Source: Candidatus Hodarchaeota archaeon
Lineage (GTDB): Archaea; Asgardarchaeota; Heimdallarchaeia; Hodarchaeales; Hodarchaeaceae
Reading direction: 5' to 3'
Length of the DNA stretch: 36,909 bases
Assembly (NCBI GenBank): GCA_016840285.1
Contig: JAEOSR010000001.1
Coordinates: 1-36,909 of the forward strand
The translations under genes and the position numbers were made by a program. Positions 15,878 to 24,387 of this stretch are shown piece after piece (position 1 is the first letter of the stretch; each line of letters opens with the position of its first letter). The notes under the pieces were generated by a model. It saw only the letters and a list, made by a program, of their open reading frames with translations. It had not been told where the DNA came from and made no database searches.

Positions 15878-17662
15878 ATGGTTGAAACAAAAGAAATTGC
15901 ATGGGATCTAACGCTCATCTTTAAAACTAATGAAGAAATTCAACAAACTATTGAAACAGCCAAATACGAAGCAGAAATGATTGAAAAAGATTACCGTGGG
16001 AAGATAAATTCAGCGAACACAACAGCGAATGATCTTCTTCGTTTGTTTGAACGCATAGAAAGCTTAGAGGAAAAATCAGAAGGATTATTCTTTTATGGGC
16101 AGTTAAAGGTTAGTGCAGACCAGACAAACAAAGAAGCTTTAGAACTGCAAAACACTCTGAAAAATTTTCGACTAGGAATCAAGAAAAAAATCGCTTTTGT
16201 TAAAATAGAATTAGGAAAGCTATTAGAGAGCAAGGATGAATTTCTACAATTACCAATTTTAACGAAGTATCAACACTATATGGAAAAAATTCGTAGAAAA
16301 CATAAGCACAACCTTTCTGAGCCGCAAGAGCAATTAATTCTCGAGAAAGATCTAAATGGAGTAATTGCTTGGTCTCAATTTCGAGCAGAGTGGTTAGGGG
16401 GTAAACCATTCAAAGCACTAATCGATACCAAAGAAAAGACTTTTTTTTGGAGTGAAGCACAAGGTTTAATGAGATCACCAGATAGAACAAATCGAAAAAA
16501 TACCATTATTGCAGTTATGGATGCTTTAAAAGAAGACGGAGACATATTTTCAGCGTCCTTACGTAGTATTTGTGCTAATCATGTAACGATGGCAAAACGT
16601 AGAAATTTTGATACTATGGCTTCAAGTTTGATTACTAATGATATCTCTCAAGAAATGATTGATAATTTATATGCAGCTATAGAGGACAATCTAGATATCT
16701 TTCATGAGATTCTACTCCTAAAGGCCAAGGTGTTAGGTACTGAAAAATTGTTAGGGGAAGACCTTTGGGCACCTATTCATCAACAGGGAGAAGATTCAGA
16801 AAAAATAACTTGGAATAAGGCAAAAGAAATAGTTACTGGAATTCTGAATGATTTCGAAGAAGAATTCGGAAAAATTGCTAACAAGATGTTTGAAGAACAT
16901 CATATTGATGCTTCCCCTAGGAAAGGAAAACGAGGAGGTGCTTTTTGTTCTACAAATGATTACGCAAAAGAATGTTTCATCCTCCAGTCCTTTAATGACA
17001 CGTTCGATGATTTGAGTACGCTAGCTCATGAGATGGGGCATGCGATACACGGTTATTTATCTTTAGAAGCACAAACCCTGCTTAATCAAGATATTTCATT
17101 TTGTATTGCTGAATGTGCATCAGAATTTGTGCGATTTCTGCTAATAGATAAAATGAAAGAAGTTGTTGCTGACTCTCAAAAGAGTACCATCTTATTTAAC
17201 CACTTGGAAGATCTAGCAATTGTTATATTTGAGGTGGGATCACGGACGCAATTTGAGAAAAGTCTATACAGTGCTATTGAAGCAGGGGAATACTTAAATA
17301 CGGAAAAAATATCAGATTTGTTTCTAAAGTCTAGAACAGATTATTTTGGAGATGCTATCGAATTCTTACCCCAACAGACGTATGATTGGATGTGGAAACC
17401 TCATTATTTCAGAATAGATTTACGATTTTATAATTATCCTTATGTATTTGCCGAATTAATAGTCCTTGCATTATATAATAAATTCAAAAGTGAAGGGGAT
17501 TCCTTTAAACCAAAATTTAAAGCCTTCCTTGCTGCTGGATCATCCAAGTCACCGCAAGAATTAGTTAAAGATATGGGGATGGATCTTACAAGAAAAGAAT
17601 TTTGGCAGATGGGATTGGATGAGATACGAGTCATTTTGAGAGACGTAAAAAACTTATTCTGA
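15878..17662 (+). CDS. pepF: M3 family oligoendopeptidase (PepF type)
   Basis: Cytoplasmic zinc metallopeptidase that trims oligopeptides. The HExxH motif is in STLAHEMGHAIHGY with His384, Glu385 and His388, and the third zinc ligand is Glu412 in FCIAECASEFVRF. The N-terminal half (helical, with ALELQNTLKNFRLGIKKKIA) and the C-terminal YPYVFAELIVLALYNKFK and FKAFLAAGSSKSPQELVKDMG stretches are typical of the oligoendopeptidase F clan. About 595 residues is normal. ATG 15878 is favoured over GTG 15869. It is monocistronic. It fits the peptide and amino-acid breakdown theme of this region. Confidence 0.92.
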   Translation: MVETKEIAWDLTLIFKTNEEIQQTIETAKYEAEMIEKDYRGKINSANTTANDLLRLFERIESLEEKSEGLFFYGQLKVSADQTNKEALELQNTLKNFRLGIKKKIAFVKIELGKLLESKDEFLQLPILTKYQHYMEKIRRKHKHNLSEPQEQLILEKDLNGVIAWSQFRAEWLGGKPFKALIDTKEKTFFWSEAQGLMRSPDRTNRKNTIIAVMDALKEDGDIFSASLRSICANHVTMAKRRNFDTMASSLITNDISQEMIDNLYAAIEDNLDIFHEILLLKAKVLGTEKLLGEDLWAPIHQQGEDSEKITWNKAKEIVTGILNDFEEEFGKIANKMFEEHHIDASPRKGKRGGAFCSTNDYAKECFILQSFNDTFDDLSTLAHEMGHAIHGYLSLEAQTLLNQDISFCIAECASEFVRFLLIDKMKEVVADSQKSTILFNHLEDLAIVIFEVGSRTQFEKSLYSAIEAGEYLNTEKISDLFLKSRTDYFGDAIEFLPQQTYDWMWKPHYFRIDLRFYNYPYVFAELIVLALYNKFKSEGDSFKPKFKAFLAAGSSKSPQELVKDMGMDLTRKEFWQMGLDEIRVILRDVKNLF

Positions 17663-17731
17663 TTTATTCTCTCTTTGAAACTCTTGGAAGGGTCTTGAGT
17701 TGAACCTTCTCGAACGCGATTTTCTTTTTGC

Positions 17732-17785
17732 TTATATATTTCTATAACTGATAGTATCAATAACTATATATAGGTGATAGTATCA
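17732..17785 (+). promoter_or_regulatory. Promoter and duplicated palindromic operator of the padR gene
   Basis: The 11-base palindrome TGATAGTATCA occurs twice, at 17749-17759 and 17775-17785, centres 26 bases apart. The first TATA-like element (TTATATATT, 17732-17740) lies before them and a second (CTATATATAGG, 17764-17774) lies between them. The PadR gene starts 14 bases after the second copy. Two identical palindromes over a promoter just before a regulator gene suggest autorepression. PadR proteins are dimers that commonly repress their own operons, which supports this but does not prove it. Confidence 0.7.
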
Positions 17786-17798
17786 TTCATCATACGAG

Positions 17799-18161
17799 TT
17801 GAAATCGTTGAAATTTGATGAAGATGAACTCCAAAAATGGGAAACGGAATATAAAAAAGGCTTTAGTAAGCCATTAGTTCTGTTTGCCTTAGCTGAAAAA
17901 TCAACATATCCTTATCAAGTGACAAAAACGATAAGTGGCAAAACTCGAGGCATGATTACTGTGGCGGGATCCAATATTTACCCAATTTTAAAAAAACTCG
18001 AAGAAATAGAGTTGATTTCAAGTGAAAAAGATCCAACAGACAAACGAATCTATAGCCTCACAGAGGGGGGAAAGGAGTTTCTAGATACTTTAAAACAATC
18101 CCTAAAGGAATTTGTAAGCTTAATTGAAGAAGTGATTGATTCTCACGATGAGATGAAGTAA
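17799..18161 (+). CDS. PadR family transcriptional regulator
   Basis: Winged-helix DNA-binding protein. PLVLFALAEKSTYPYQVTKT is the PadR first helices, TVAGSNIYPILKKLEEIELI is the recognition helix region and DKRIYSLTEGGKEFLDTLKQ is the wing followed by the dimerisation helix. Length (120) is typical of the short subfamily with one C-terminal helix. The start is a TTG (17799), with a further TTG at 17808; no ATG is available near the N-terminus. A HAAS/RDD membrane-protein gene follows after one base, the usual PadR partner arrangement. The two palindromes just upstream suggest it controls its own operon. The inducing signal is unknown. Confidence 0.88.
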   Translation: MKSLKFDEDELQKWETEYKKGFSKPLVLFALAEKSTYPYQVTKTISGKTRGMITVAGSNIYPILKKLEEIELISSEKDPTDKRIYSLTEGGKEFLDTLKQSLKEFVSLIEEVIDSHDEMK

Positions 18162-18162
18162 A

Positions 18163-18900
18163 ATGAGTGAAAATTCAAAACTAAAGACAATCGATGGATA
18201 TATTGACGAAGTACGTCGCTTTATTCCTTATTCTAAAGAAAAAACACAGGAGGCTATCAAAGAACTCAGAATAGATATTGAGGCAGCACTGGTTGATGCT
18301 GATAGAAAATCTCCCTCTATAGAGTTTGGTTCCCCAAGAGAAGTGGCCTTGAATATCATGGAAAGCCATCCTGAATGGTACAGCAAACGTGCAGGGTGGT
18401 GGATTCGCTTAGGTGCGTTTTTATTTGACTTGTTTATAGAAACAATCTTGCTTGTCATTTATCTAGGTGCTGGATTTTTACTAATCATCACATTCGTGAT
18501 ACCTTATGATGAACTAGTACAAGAATTTGAAAAATGGGGACAAGAATCGTTTAATCATCTTGAATTATTTACTCCTGAAAAACTTCTCCTAATAATCTTA
18601 ATCAGTTTTTTCAGTATCACGACGGTCATGCTTCTCTTGGGATATAACATAGTTTTAGAATACTATCTTGGAGCAACCTTTGGTAAAAAACTGCTTAAAC
18701 TTTTGGTAGTTGATCAGACAGGTATTCGAATCACCTGGAAACAGGCAATCATTCGAAATCTCTCAAAGCTCCTAATCTCAGAAGAAATTTTACCATTTGA
18801 TGTAGTTCTAGGCATGATTTTAGAAAAGCTTGATCCCAAAAAGACTCAGAAACAACGTGGTTTAGATATTTTAGCTGAAACAATCGTTGTCAAGCAGTAG
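18163..18900 (+). CDS. Membrane protein with HAAS-like N-terminus and RDD domain
   Basis: The N-terminal ~80 residues are helical and soluble, with EKTQEAIKELRIDIEAAL and FGSPREVALNIMESHPEW, the pattern of HAAS-type domains that accompany PadR regulators. The rest is an RDD-family membrane domain: RAGWWIRLGAFLFDLFIETI (with the Arg and Asp that name the family), three further hydrophobic helices, and YLGATFGKKLLKLLVVDQTG before a final amphipathic stretch. It begins one base after the PadR stop, so the pair is translated together. Known PadR/HAAS pairs respond to membrane or envelope stress in bacteria; that role here is inference. Confidence 0.78.
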   Translation: MSENSKLKTIDGYIDEVRRFIPYSKEKTQEAIKELRIDIEAALVDADRKSPSIEFGSPREVALNIMESHPEWYSKRAGWWIRLGAFLFDLFIETILLVIYLGAGFLLIITFVIPYDELVQEFEKWGQESFNHLELFTPEKLLLIILISFFSITTVMLLLGYNIVLEYYLGATFGKKLLKLLVVDQTGIRITWKQAIIRNLSKLLISEEILPFDVVLGMILEKLDPKKTQKQRGLDILAETIVVKQ

Positions 18901-18912
18901 GAGAAAAATAAA

Positions 18913-19389
18913 ATGGCTGGAATTGCACACTTAGGCATTGGATTAGCTTTTACACTGCTAGCACCTGATATTCACGTCCTTATCTTGGTAATTTGTGCTT
19001 ATCTTCTTGATATCATATTTTTCGGTTTTATGTTCGCAGGTTTGGAACAAATGCCAAAATCGGATCGAGCATCAGAAGCGTCTTGGTCTCATAGCCTTCT
19101 CATGGCTATGATTTGGACGTTTCTTGCAGCAATAATCACTTTGCTCTTTACTCATAACCTCTTTACCACTGTTATTATTGGACTTCTAGTAATCAGCCAC
19201 TGGGTGATAGACTTCCTTGTCTCTCCCATGAGTTATGTGTATCCTAATGACACAGGAAAGCCACTTCATCCCTTTGGTGGGTCATCGAAAGTTGGTATGG
19301 GCTTGATGAAAACAAAACTGGGGATTATCCTCAGTGAAGGTATCCCCCTCTCATTAGGGCTGATAATCTTTATTTCAACACTAATGTAA
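18913..19389 (+). CDS. YdjM-like integral membrane protein
   Basis: About four membrane helices in 158 residues. WSHSLLMAMIWTFLAAI and LLVISHWVIDFLVSP carry the paired 'S-H-S-L' and 'S-H-(W)-x-x-D' histidine/aspartate motifs typical of the YdjM/LexA-binding membrane family (predicted metal-dependent hydrolases). MAGIAHLGIG at the start gives another conserved His. Catalytic activity of this family is predicted rather than well shown. It begins 12 bases after the RDD gene with GGAGAAA before the ATG, so it is part of the padR operon. Confidence 0.65.
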   Translation: MAGIAHLGIGLAFTLLAPDIHVLILVICAYLLDIIFFGFMFAGLEQMPKSDRASEASWSHSLLMAMIWTFLAAIITLLFTHNLFTTVIIGLLVISHWVIDFLVSPMSYVYPNDTGKPLHPFGGSSKVGMGLMKTKLGIILSEGIPLSLGLIIFISTLM

Positions 19390-19415
19390 ATTATATATGG
19401 GGACAAGATAAAAAA

Positions 19416-19895
19416 ATGAAGATTGGTATAATCTATAACACTAACAGGAAAGAAGCAACTTATCAAATAGTAGTTTGGTTAGAATCGGCTTTAGAACAGA
19501 AAGATTTTGATGTAGTAGTTGGAGAAATGAATAATTTTCAAGAATTCAACTGTGATGCGTTTATAATAGGATCTGCAGTCTATGGTTTTCATGTTGAGAA
19601 AAAATTCGAGAATTACTTGGGTGATAAAACAGATTATCTAAGAAATAAACCCATAGCTACATTTGTTGTCTGTGGTTTGACTAAATTGTCAAAGATGTAT
19701 AGAAGAGGTATTTTTGAGAGTTTACCTTCAAAACCAATTAGTCATATAGCATTCAAAGGCTATTATTATCCCTCTGATATTAAAAAATGGGATTCTAATG
19801 GTCAAAAATCAAAAGCAACAGAATGGATAGATGAATTCGAAAGAATTCTTTCTATACCAAATAGAAAAAGAAACCAAAAAAAGGTGACATCATGA
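19416..19895 (+). CDS. Flavodoxin-fold protein
   Basis: The start is MKIGIIYNTNRKEATYQIVV, a flavodoxin-type first strand and phosphate loop (T-N-R-K-E-A-T), with CDAFIIGSAVYGFHVEKKF as the loop contacting the flavin ring and KPIATFVVCGLT as strand 4. The layout resembles HemG-type protoporphyrinogen oxidase flavodoxin domains and archaeal flavodoxin-like proteins of ~160 residues. The tail is Lys/Arg-rich. It overlaps the next flavodoxin gene by four bases (ATGA), so the two are made together. Possibly they form a heteromeric electron carrier. No haem synthesis genes are near. Confidence 0.78.
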   Translation: MKIGIIYNTNRKEATYQIVVWLESALEQKDFDVVVGEMNNFQEFNCDAFIIGSAVYGFHVEKKFENYLGDKTDYLRNKPIATFVVCGLTKLSKMYRRGIFESLPSKPISHIAFKGYYYPSDIKKWDSNGQKSKATEWIDEFERILSIPNRKRNQKKVTS

Positions 19896-20398
19896 GTAAA
19901 ATAATTCTAGTATACGCAACTCGTTGGGGTGCAACAACTGAAACTGCTAAAGAAATCATCCGAGTTATAAAAACCAAATATAATATTGACATTGATTTAA
20001 TCAATCTTAAAGAAAAAAAAACTAAGAATCCTGATATTACTCCTTATGAGAATGTCATAATCGGTATCAGCGTGGCAAGATTTCGCTGGGCAAAAGAAGG
20101 GAAGAATTTTCTTAAAAAGAATAAAGCAAGACTTGTAGGAAAAGAACTATTTGTCTTCGTGTCATCTGGAGGTGCTGGGGATGCTTATCAAAAGAAAGAT
20201 TTTGAAAAGTATGAAAAACTTCAGAAAAAATGGATAGATAACAATCTCGACAAATGGGGGATTCAAGCCACCTCTAGTAAAGCATTTGGAGGACGGTATG
20301 TAGGACAGTATAGTCATTTGGGAGATAACCGTGATTGGGATCAAATTCGTACATGGGCTGAAGATGTAGGCAGAATCATCAGTAAAGGAGAGAATTAA
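19892..20398 (+). CDS. Flavodoxin-domain protein
   Basis: The first strand and phosphate loop are IILVYATRWGATTETAKEII, the classical 'T-x-x-G-x-T' flavodoxin FMN-phosphate site. Next come YENVIIGISVARFRWAKEG (flavin loop) and KELFVFVSSGGAGDAYQKK (strand 4, loop with second flavin contact). It is more canonical than its neighbour, whose loop is altered. AAGGTGAC precedes the ATG and lies within the end of the previous gene. It probably carries electrons for a partner oxidoreductase. The MBL-fold remnant directly after it brings to mind flavodiiron proteins, but that gene lacks the di-iron ligand pattern. Confidence 0.82.
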   Translation: MSKIILVYATRWGATTETAKEIIRVIKTKYNIDIDLINLKEKKTKNPDITPYENVIIGISVARFRWAKEGKNFLKKNKARLVGKELFVFVSSGGAGDAYQKKDFEKYEKLQKKWIDNNLDKWGIQATSSKAFGGRYVGQYSHLGDNRDWDQIRTWAEDVGRIISKGEN

Positions 20399-20402
20399 AT
20401 CT

Positions 20403-21110
20403 TTGATAACTGACAGTAAGCTAAAATCAGTACCCATAACTCATGATAACATAATTCCGATTAAACTAGGGATTGTATATTGCTATCTTATAAAAACTGA
20501 GAATGGATATATCCTCATAGATACAGGATTTCGCAAGAAACGCAAAGACCTTGAAAAAGCACTAGAAAGAGCGGAATGTAAACTAGGAAACCTCAAGCTA
20601 ATCGTTCTCACAGATCAAGATTTTAACCACACTGGTAATGCTTCCTACCTCTAGGAGAAATACAAAGCCCAGATAGCAATGCATAAAGAAGATATTGCAG
20701 CAGTCGAACGAGGAGATATGCTTTGGAATAGAAGAGGTAGAAACTTTGCTACTCGTATAATCCTTAAATTCGTGTTAATGGCGTACCGAACAGGGAGATT
20801 TGAAAAGTTCACTCCAGATATTCAGCTTGCAGATGGAGATGATCTCTCTCCATATGGTTTGGACGCCACTGTGCTTCATTTATCAGGTCATTCTAAGGGG
20901 TCGATTGGAATACTTACATCTGATGGCTTATTGTTTTGTGGCGACTTATTTATGAATTTTAAAAAACCCGATAAATCCTCATTAATTGATGACAAAGAAG
21001 ATTTGAATGCTAGTATTGAAAAACTGAAAAATTTCAATATTATTTCTGTCTACCCTGGACATGGGGCTCCATTCGCACTAACGGATTATTATGAAAGAGC
21101 TAATGATTGA
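20403..21110 (+). pseudogene. Metallo-beta-lactamase-fold hydrolase interrupted by an in-frame TAG
   Basis: Two reading frames, 20403-20654 (TTG start) and 20679-21110, are in the same frame and together make one ~236-residue MBL-fold protein. A single TAG at 20652-20654 splits them just after HTGNASYL. The text resumes as EKYKAQIAMHKED, so the stop replaces one residue without loss of alignment. The metal motif has also changed: relatives read T-H-x-D-x-D-H-T-G, here it is LTDQDFNHTGN, losing the first His and the third-position Asp. The later ligands LSGHSKGS, CGDLF and YPGHG remain. Stop plus lost ligands suggest decay. TAG is a common terminator elsewhere in the window (748, 5659, 18900, 21624), which argues against reading it as an amino acid. 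Confidence 0.75.
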
Positions 21111-21192
21111 AATAACCGAAATCTGATAGCCAAATAGTATTCTTTGTCGTTATTATTATTTTCTCTATTACGAGATTGTTATCAACGAGTTT

Positions 21193-21624
21193 ATGTATAG
21201 TATGAATAGAATTTATATCAAGATGAATCCTGACATGAAAAAAACTGAAGAAGAATGGAAAAAAATCCTGACAAAAGAGCAATTTTGGATACTCCGAGAA
21301 AAAGGCACAGAACGAGCTTTCACAGGGAAATACTGGAATCATTTTGAAGAAGGGGAGTATAAATGTGCTGGATGCGGAACTCTCCTCTTTGTTTCCGAAG
21401 AGAAATTTAATTCAAGCTGTGGCTGGCCTAGTTTCTCAAATCCAATCAAAGATTCTATCAAAGAAGAAAAAGATACTTCTCATGGAATGATTCGAACTGA
21501 GGTGTTGTGTACTGCATGTAGAGGACATCTGGGACATGTATTTAATGACGGCCCGAAAGAGAAAGGTGGATTACGCTATTGTATCAATTCAGCTGCAATA
21601 GAGTTTGAACCTCTGCGAGGTTAG
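21193..21624 (+). CDS. msrB: Peptide-methionine (R)-S-oxide reductase
   Basis: Repairs oxidised methionine in proteins. The catalytic Cys130 lies in [16 protein letters not shown]. Structural zinc is held by Cys58/Cys61 ([10 protein letters not shown]) and Cys106/Cys109 ([17 protein letters not shown]). SSCGWPSF carries the active-site Trp and Cys76. The family body starts at [15 protein letters not shown], so the first ~15 residues are extra. ATGs at 21202, 21223 and 21235 are possible starts, of which 21223 is reasonable. It stands 82 bases after the MBL gene. Together with two flavodoxins it suggests exposure to oxidants, which is inference. Confidence 0.94.
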   Translation: MYSMNRIYIKMNPDMKKTEEEWKKILTKEQFWILREKGTERAFTGKYWNHFEEGEYKCAGCGTLLFVSEEKFNSSCGWPSFSNPIKDSIKEEKDTSHGMIRTEVLCTACRGHLGHVFNDGPKEKGGLRYCINSAAIEFEPLRG

Positions 21625-21650
21625 CGAAATAAAATGAATGTCCAGAGTTT

Positions 21651-22328
21651 TTATCTTGAATATAGGCGCATTTTGTTAGTTATTCGTTGACTTCCCCAAC
21701 AGGCTACCCAATCGAAAAGCTTACAAAACACTTTTGGAGGAAAACCAACCTTCTTTAGTTCATCCTCAATAATTTCATCAAATGAGTAGTAAATTGCAGC
21801 CTCTTGAATAATCCAATTTTTCAAGACAATAAGGTTGTTCACACCATCCCAATCAATAGTTGGAATCATCTCTTTAGTAATTGTTTTCATTTCTAGAATC
21901 CCTCTATATAGCTGTATGTCGAAAAAAGCCTCACAAGCAATCCATTTTTCATTAAGAAAACATTCACACCAAAAATGTCCGATTGGATTCGGTAACCGAT
22001 TATATAAGAATTTAGGAAGAAATGACTGTAAAATTTGCCTTTCAATTTGCACATAATGAAGTCTAGCAGGAATTTCAATAGCTCTTAATAAGGCTACATG
22101 GAGATTTATCTTATTACAATAATCAACTGTTCCCCCTTTTAGAGTAGAGGAAGCTTTTTCAAAAATATCAAGTGTTGCATTAAATAGAATTTGGTCTCGC
22201 ACAAAAGAAAAAATCCTTAAAGCGGATTCTTTTTGTGTTTTACAGTTAGTTGTAATTTCTTTTGCTTTTAATCGTATTCTATTATTATTACTATCACATA
22301 AAGGTGTTGATACTAAGGATCTTTCCAT
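21651..22328 (-). CDS. Transglutaminase-like cysteine protein
   Basis: Transglutaminase-core fold. The triad is visible as Cys71 in GTVDYCNKINLHVALLRA, His118 in GHFWCECFLNEKWI and Asp137 in EAFFDIQL. IFSFVRDQILFN and IEIPARLHYV are the flanking helix and strand typical of these proteins. The triad spacing is normal. The C-terminal ~85 residues are helical and have no motif I know. Such archaeal proteins may be peptidases, peptide N-glycanase relatives or binding proteins; the reaction here is unknown. It is convergent with msrB (26 bases between the stops). The 202 bases upstream (22329-22530) contain no gene. Confidence 0.75.
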   Translation of the reverse strand: MERSLVSTPLCDSNNNRIRLKAKEITTNCKTQKESALRIFSFVRDQILFNATLDIFEKASSTLKGGTVDYCNKINLHVALLRAIEIPARLHYVQIERQILQSFLPKFLYNRLPNPIGHFWCECFLNEKWIACEAFFDIQLYRGILEMKTITKEMIPTIDWDGVNNLIVLKNWIIQEAAIYYSFDEIIEDELKKVGFPPKVFCKLFDWVACWGSQRITNKMRLYSR

Positions 22329-22530
22329 ATTTGAACATCAGCTATGTTTAAACTAATAATTTTTGGCCCTTTAATCTTATTTTTTATCTTTTCTATTGAG
22401 TAAGTGAGTTCCTTCTTATTTGATTTCTTCATTTCGGAGAAATCCTGTTGTTGTTTGGTAGATTCATTTCAAAGCCAATTTCTTTCGATAAACTATATGA
22501 ATTGATAGAAAAACAATTTCTAATACTGGA

Positions 22531-23337
22531 TCAATCTAGAGCCAGGGTCATCTTGAAAAGTCTGTGATGAAGTTTATACTTTCGTTTTTCACATAATTGG
22601 GCTAAATTAGGATAGTCAGTGAAAGTGACGCGAATATAATCATAATCAGGTAGGCTATAAGGCTTCAGACCAACCATGAAATCATCGAAAGAAACAATGT
22701 CATCAAGTACAAACGGAAAGCAGCCAGGAAAACTGGGAGTAAATCTACAGGCTCCCACAATATCGTCATTATACTTTAGAGTGAAAACATGAAATTCATC
22801 ATAAGTTAGAAACCGTTTAATCTGGGCAGCTGGGAGAGTATCAGCATATTTCTCACCAACTGGATCAATTTCATCTTCAAGGATCTCTTGACACGTATAA
22901 ATATTGAGAGGTCTCAGAGAATCAAAAGGAACAAAGAAGTGCCATGTGGATCCTGAGACTATAAAACCAGATTTCATGTACAGGTTTTGAGCAACCGTAT
23001 TGTGATCTTGGGTGTAAAGATGAATCTGTTTGATTACCTTGTGTTTTTGAAACCATTCAATTGCATGTTTCATAAGCAGATTTCCATAACCCTCTCCTTG
23101 ATGATTTTCATCCACCCCTATTCGTCCAAGATGTCCTTCATCATCCCCAAATAGAGCTAGAATTAACTGTCCGACAATGTGACTATTTAAATCTAATGCA
23201 AAAAAACCCTCACGCTCAACTCGTTTTTTAAACCAATCCTCAGCTATCGAATCATCAGGAAAATTCTTGATATCGAACTTATGAAAAATAGGCCAATCTT
23301 CAACAGTCATAGGGCGAATTACAGGTTCATCACTCAA
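22531..23337 (-). CDS. GNAT family N-acetyltransferase
   Basis: The GNAT acetyl-CoA site is RIGVDENHQGEGYGNLLMKH (residues 72-91) with the Q-x-x-G-x-G loop. It is preceded by the VGQLILALFG strand and followed by IKQIHLYTQDHNTVAQNLYM, SGFIV (motif B). After residue 130 there is an unassigned ~135-residue segment with mixed strands and helices (CRFTPSFPGCFPFVLDDIV), perhaps a second, degenerate GNAT domain. The start is TTG at 23337 with AAGGAG nine bases before it, which settles the choice over any later codon. Acceptor unknown; protein or small-amine acetylation are possible. It is monocistronic. Confidence 0.85.
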   Translation of the reverse strand: MSDEPVIRPMTVEDWPIFHKFDIKNFPDDSIAEDWFKKRVEREGFFALDLNSHIVGQLILALFGDDEGHLGRIGVDENHQGEGYGNLLMKHAIEWFQKHKVIKQIHLYTQDHNTVAQNLYMKSGFIVSGSTWHFFVPFDSLRPLNIYTCQEILEDEIDPVGEKYADTLPAAQIKRFLTYDEFHVFTLKYNDDIVGACRFTPSFPGCFPFVLDDIVSFDDFMVGLKPYSLPDYDYIRVTFTDYPNLAQLCEKRKYKLHHRLFKMTLALD

Positions 23338-23443
23338 TATAGTTAACTCCTTTATTCACTGAGCGTTCGATCTTGTAATTGATTTGGGAACAGACCTGAT
23401 AGATCTCGTAATTTAATCGCATTCTGAAGATATTCTTTTATTT

Positions 23444-24046
23444 TTATGAAGAATCCTTTTTATTGCGAATCTCTTTAATGATTTTGTCTATTTCGTTGTC
23501 TATAGAATTATTATCAACTATCCCATTTTTAACTTCTTGAAGAATTCGTTCAATATCGTTATCTCCCCCCCCTCCGTCAGAAATCACATCTAATGTTGGA
23601 TCACCTGCGGATGGAGGCACTAATTTCATAAATTGTTTCAAAATCATTCGTCGGCCGTACTGTGAACTTATTTTCTTGTAATCAAATACTTGTGTTGCTA
23701 TTTGGTTAAATTTATTCTGCTGTTTGGGTGTTTGAAAGCTTTTTATTTTTCTAGATATTCTCTTGATATTCGACAAGAATTCTAATTGCACATCTAATTC
23801 TAAACTCTTTGCAAGTTGATGTCTACTTTCTTCTACAGCTCGTTTGCTGCCACTAAAATCAAGTTTTGATAGTTTTTCGTCGTATTGTTGCTGGTATGTT
23901 TGCTCTGCTACTTTAGAGTTTTCATATTCTTGTTCAATTTTTGAGGTTAATTGATCTAGTCTCTCTTGAAAATCTTCTAAACTAACTACATCTCCCTGAT
24001 CCCTGAATTTGCGAATCAATTTGTCAAATGGCAGATCAAATTCCAC
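23444..24046 (-). CDS. Coiled-coil protein of unknown function
   Basis: A 200-residue hydrophilic protein. Residues ~20-110 are strongly helical with heptad-like spacing (SLEDFQERLDQLTSKIEQEY and on), residues 110-140 are basic, and after PPSAGDP comes a Gly/Asp stretch (DGGGGDND) and a C-terminal acidic then Lys-rich helix (IDKIIKEIRNKKDSS). No signal peptide, membrane helix or known motif is seen. The GTG start at 24046 sits within AAGGTGG, leaving the ribosome binding site unclear. It is divergent from the small cysteine protein gene and is not linked to its neighbours by spacing. I do not recognise the family. Confidence 0.6.
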   Translation of the reverse strand: MEFDLPFDKLIRKFRDQGDVVSLEDFQERLDQLTSKIEQEYENSKVAEQTYQQQYDEKLSKLDFSGSKRAVEESRHQLAKSLELDVQLEFLSNIKRISRKIKSFQTPKQQNKFNQIATQVFDYKKISSQYGRRMILKQFMKLVPPSAGDPTLDVISDGGGGDNDIERILQEVKNGIVDNNSIDNEIDKIIKEIRNKKDSS

Positions 24047-24177
24047 CTTAGATACATTATTGGTATTTGTATTAACTAACTATTAGTTTTATCATTGAGG
24101 AAATATTTTTTTAATTGCTAAGAAAATAAGTCTAAATACTCTTAAATTAATTATGAACCTAGAAGAGATGGTAAAAA

Positions 24178-24387
24178 ATGACTGAAGAATTTGAGGAATC
24201 AGAATTTGATTTTAAAGATATGACATGTGGGCAATGCGCATATTTAACAGACAAAGCATCAATTAAATATGGAGAACAAATAACTGAGAAAGAAGCAGGA
24301 CTTTGCCGATTACTTGTTTTATATAAGAATTTCGCAGTTATGCTTCGAGATGAAATCGCTTGTCCCGATTTTATTCCACGAGAATAA
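24178..24387 (+). CDS. Small cysteine-motif protein
   Basis: A 69-residue acidic protein with four Cys in a 'C-x-x-C ... C ... C-P-D-F' pattern: MTCGQCAYLTDK (Cys17, Cys20), AGLCRLL and ACPDFIPRE. Many small archaeal proteins share the ending 'C-P-D-F-x-P-R' and are thought to bind zinc or an iron-sulfur cluster. GAAGAGATGG lies upstream of the ATG. The length, compact motif and start codon make it a believable gene despite its small size. Function is unknown. Confidence 0.65.
   Translation: MTEEFEESEFDFKDMTCGQCAYLTDKASIKYGEQITEKEAGLCRLLVLYKNFAVMLRDEIACPDFIPRE

Noticed and set aside
20652..20654. Pyrrolysine codon as the main explanation for the internal TAG
   Set aside because: TAG ends several sound genes in this window and the same protein has also lost metal ligands, so decay is the simpler reading; kept only as a testable alternative.
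19892..21110. Split flavodiiron protein (flavodoxin plus MBL domain)
   Set aside because: The MBL fragment has the HTGN-type motif of small hydrolases rather than the H-x-E-x-D-H di-iron pattern, and it is interrupted.
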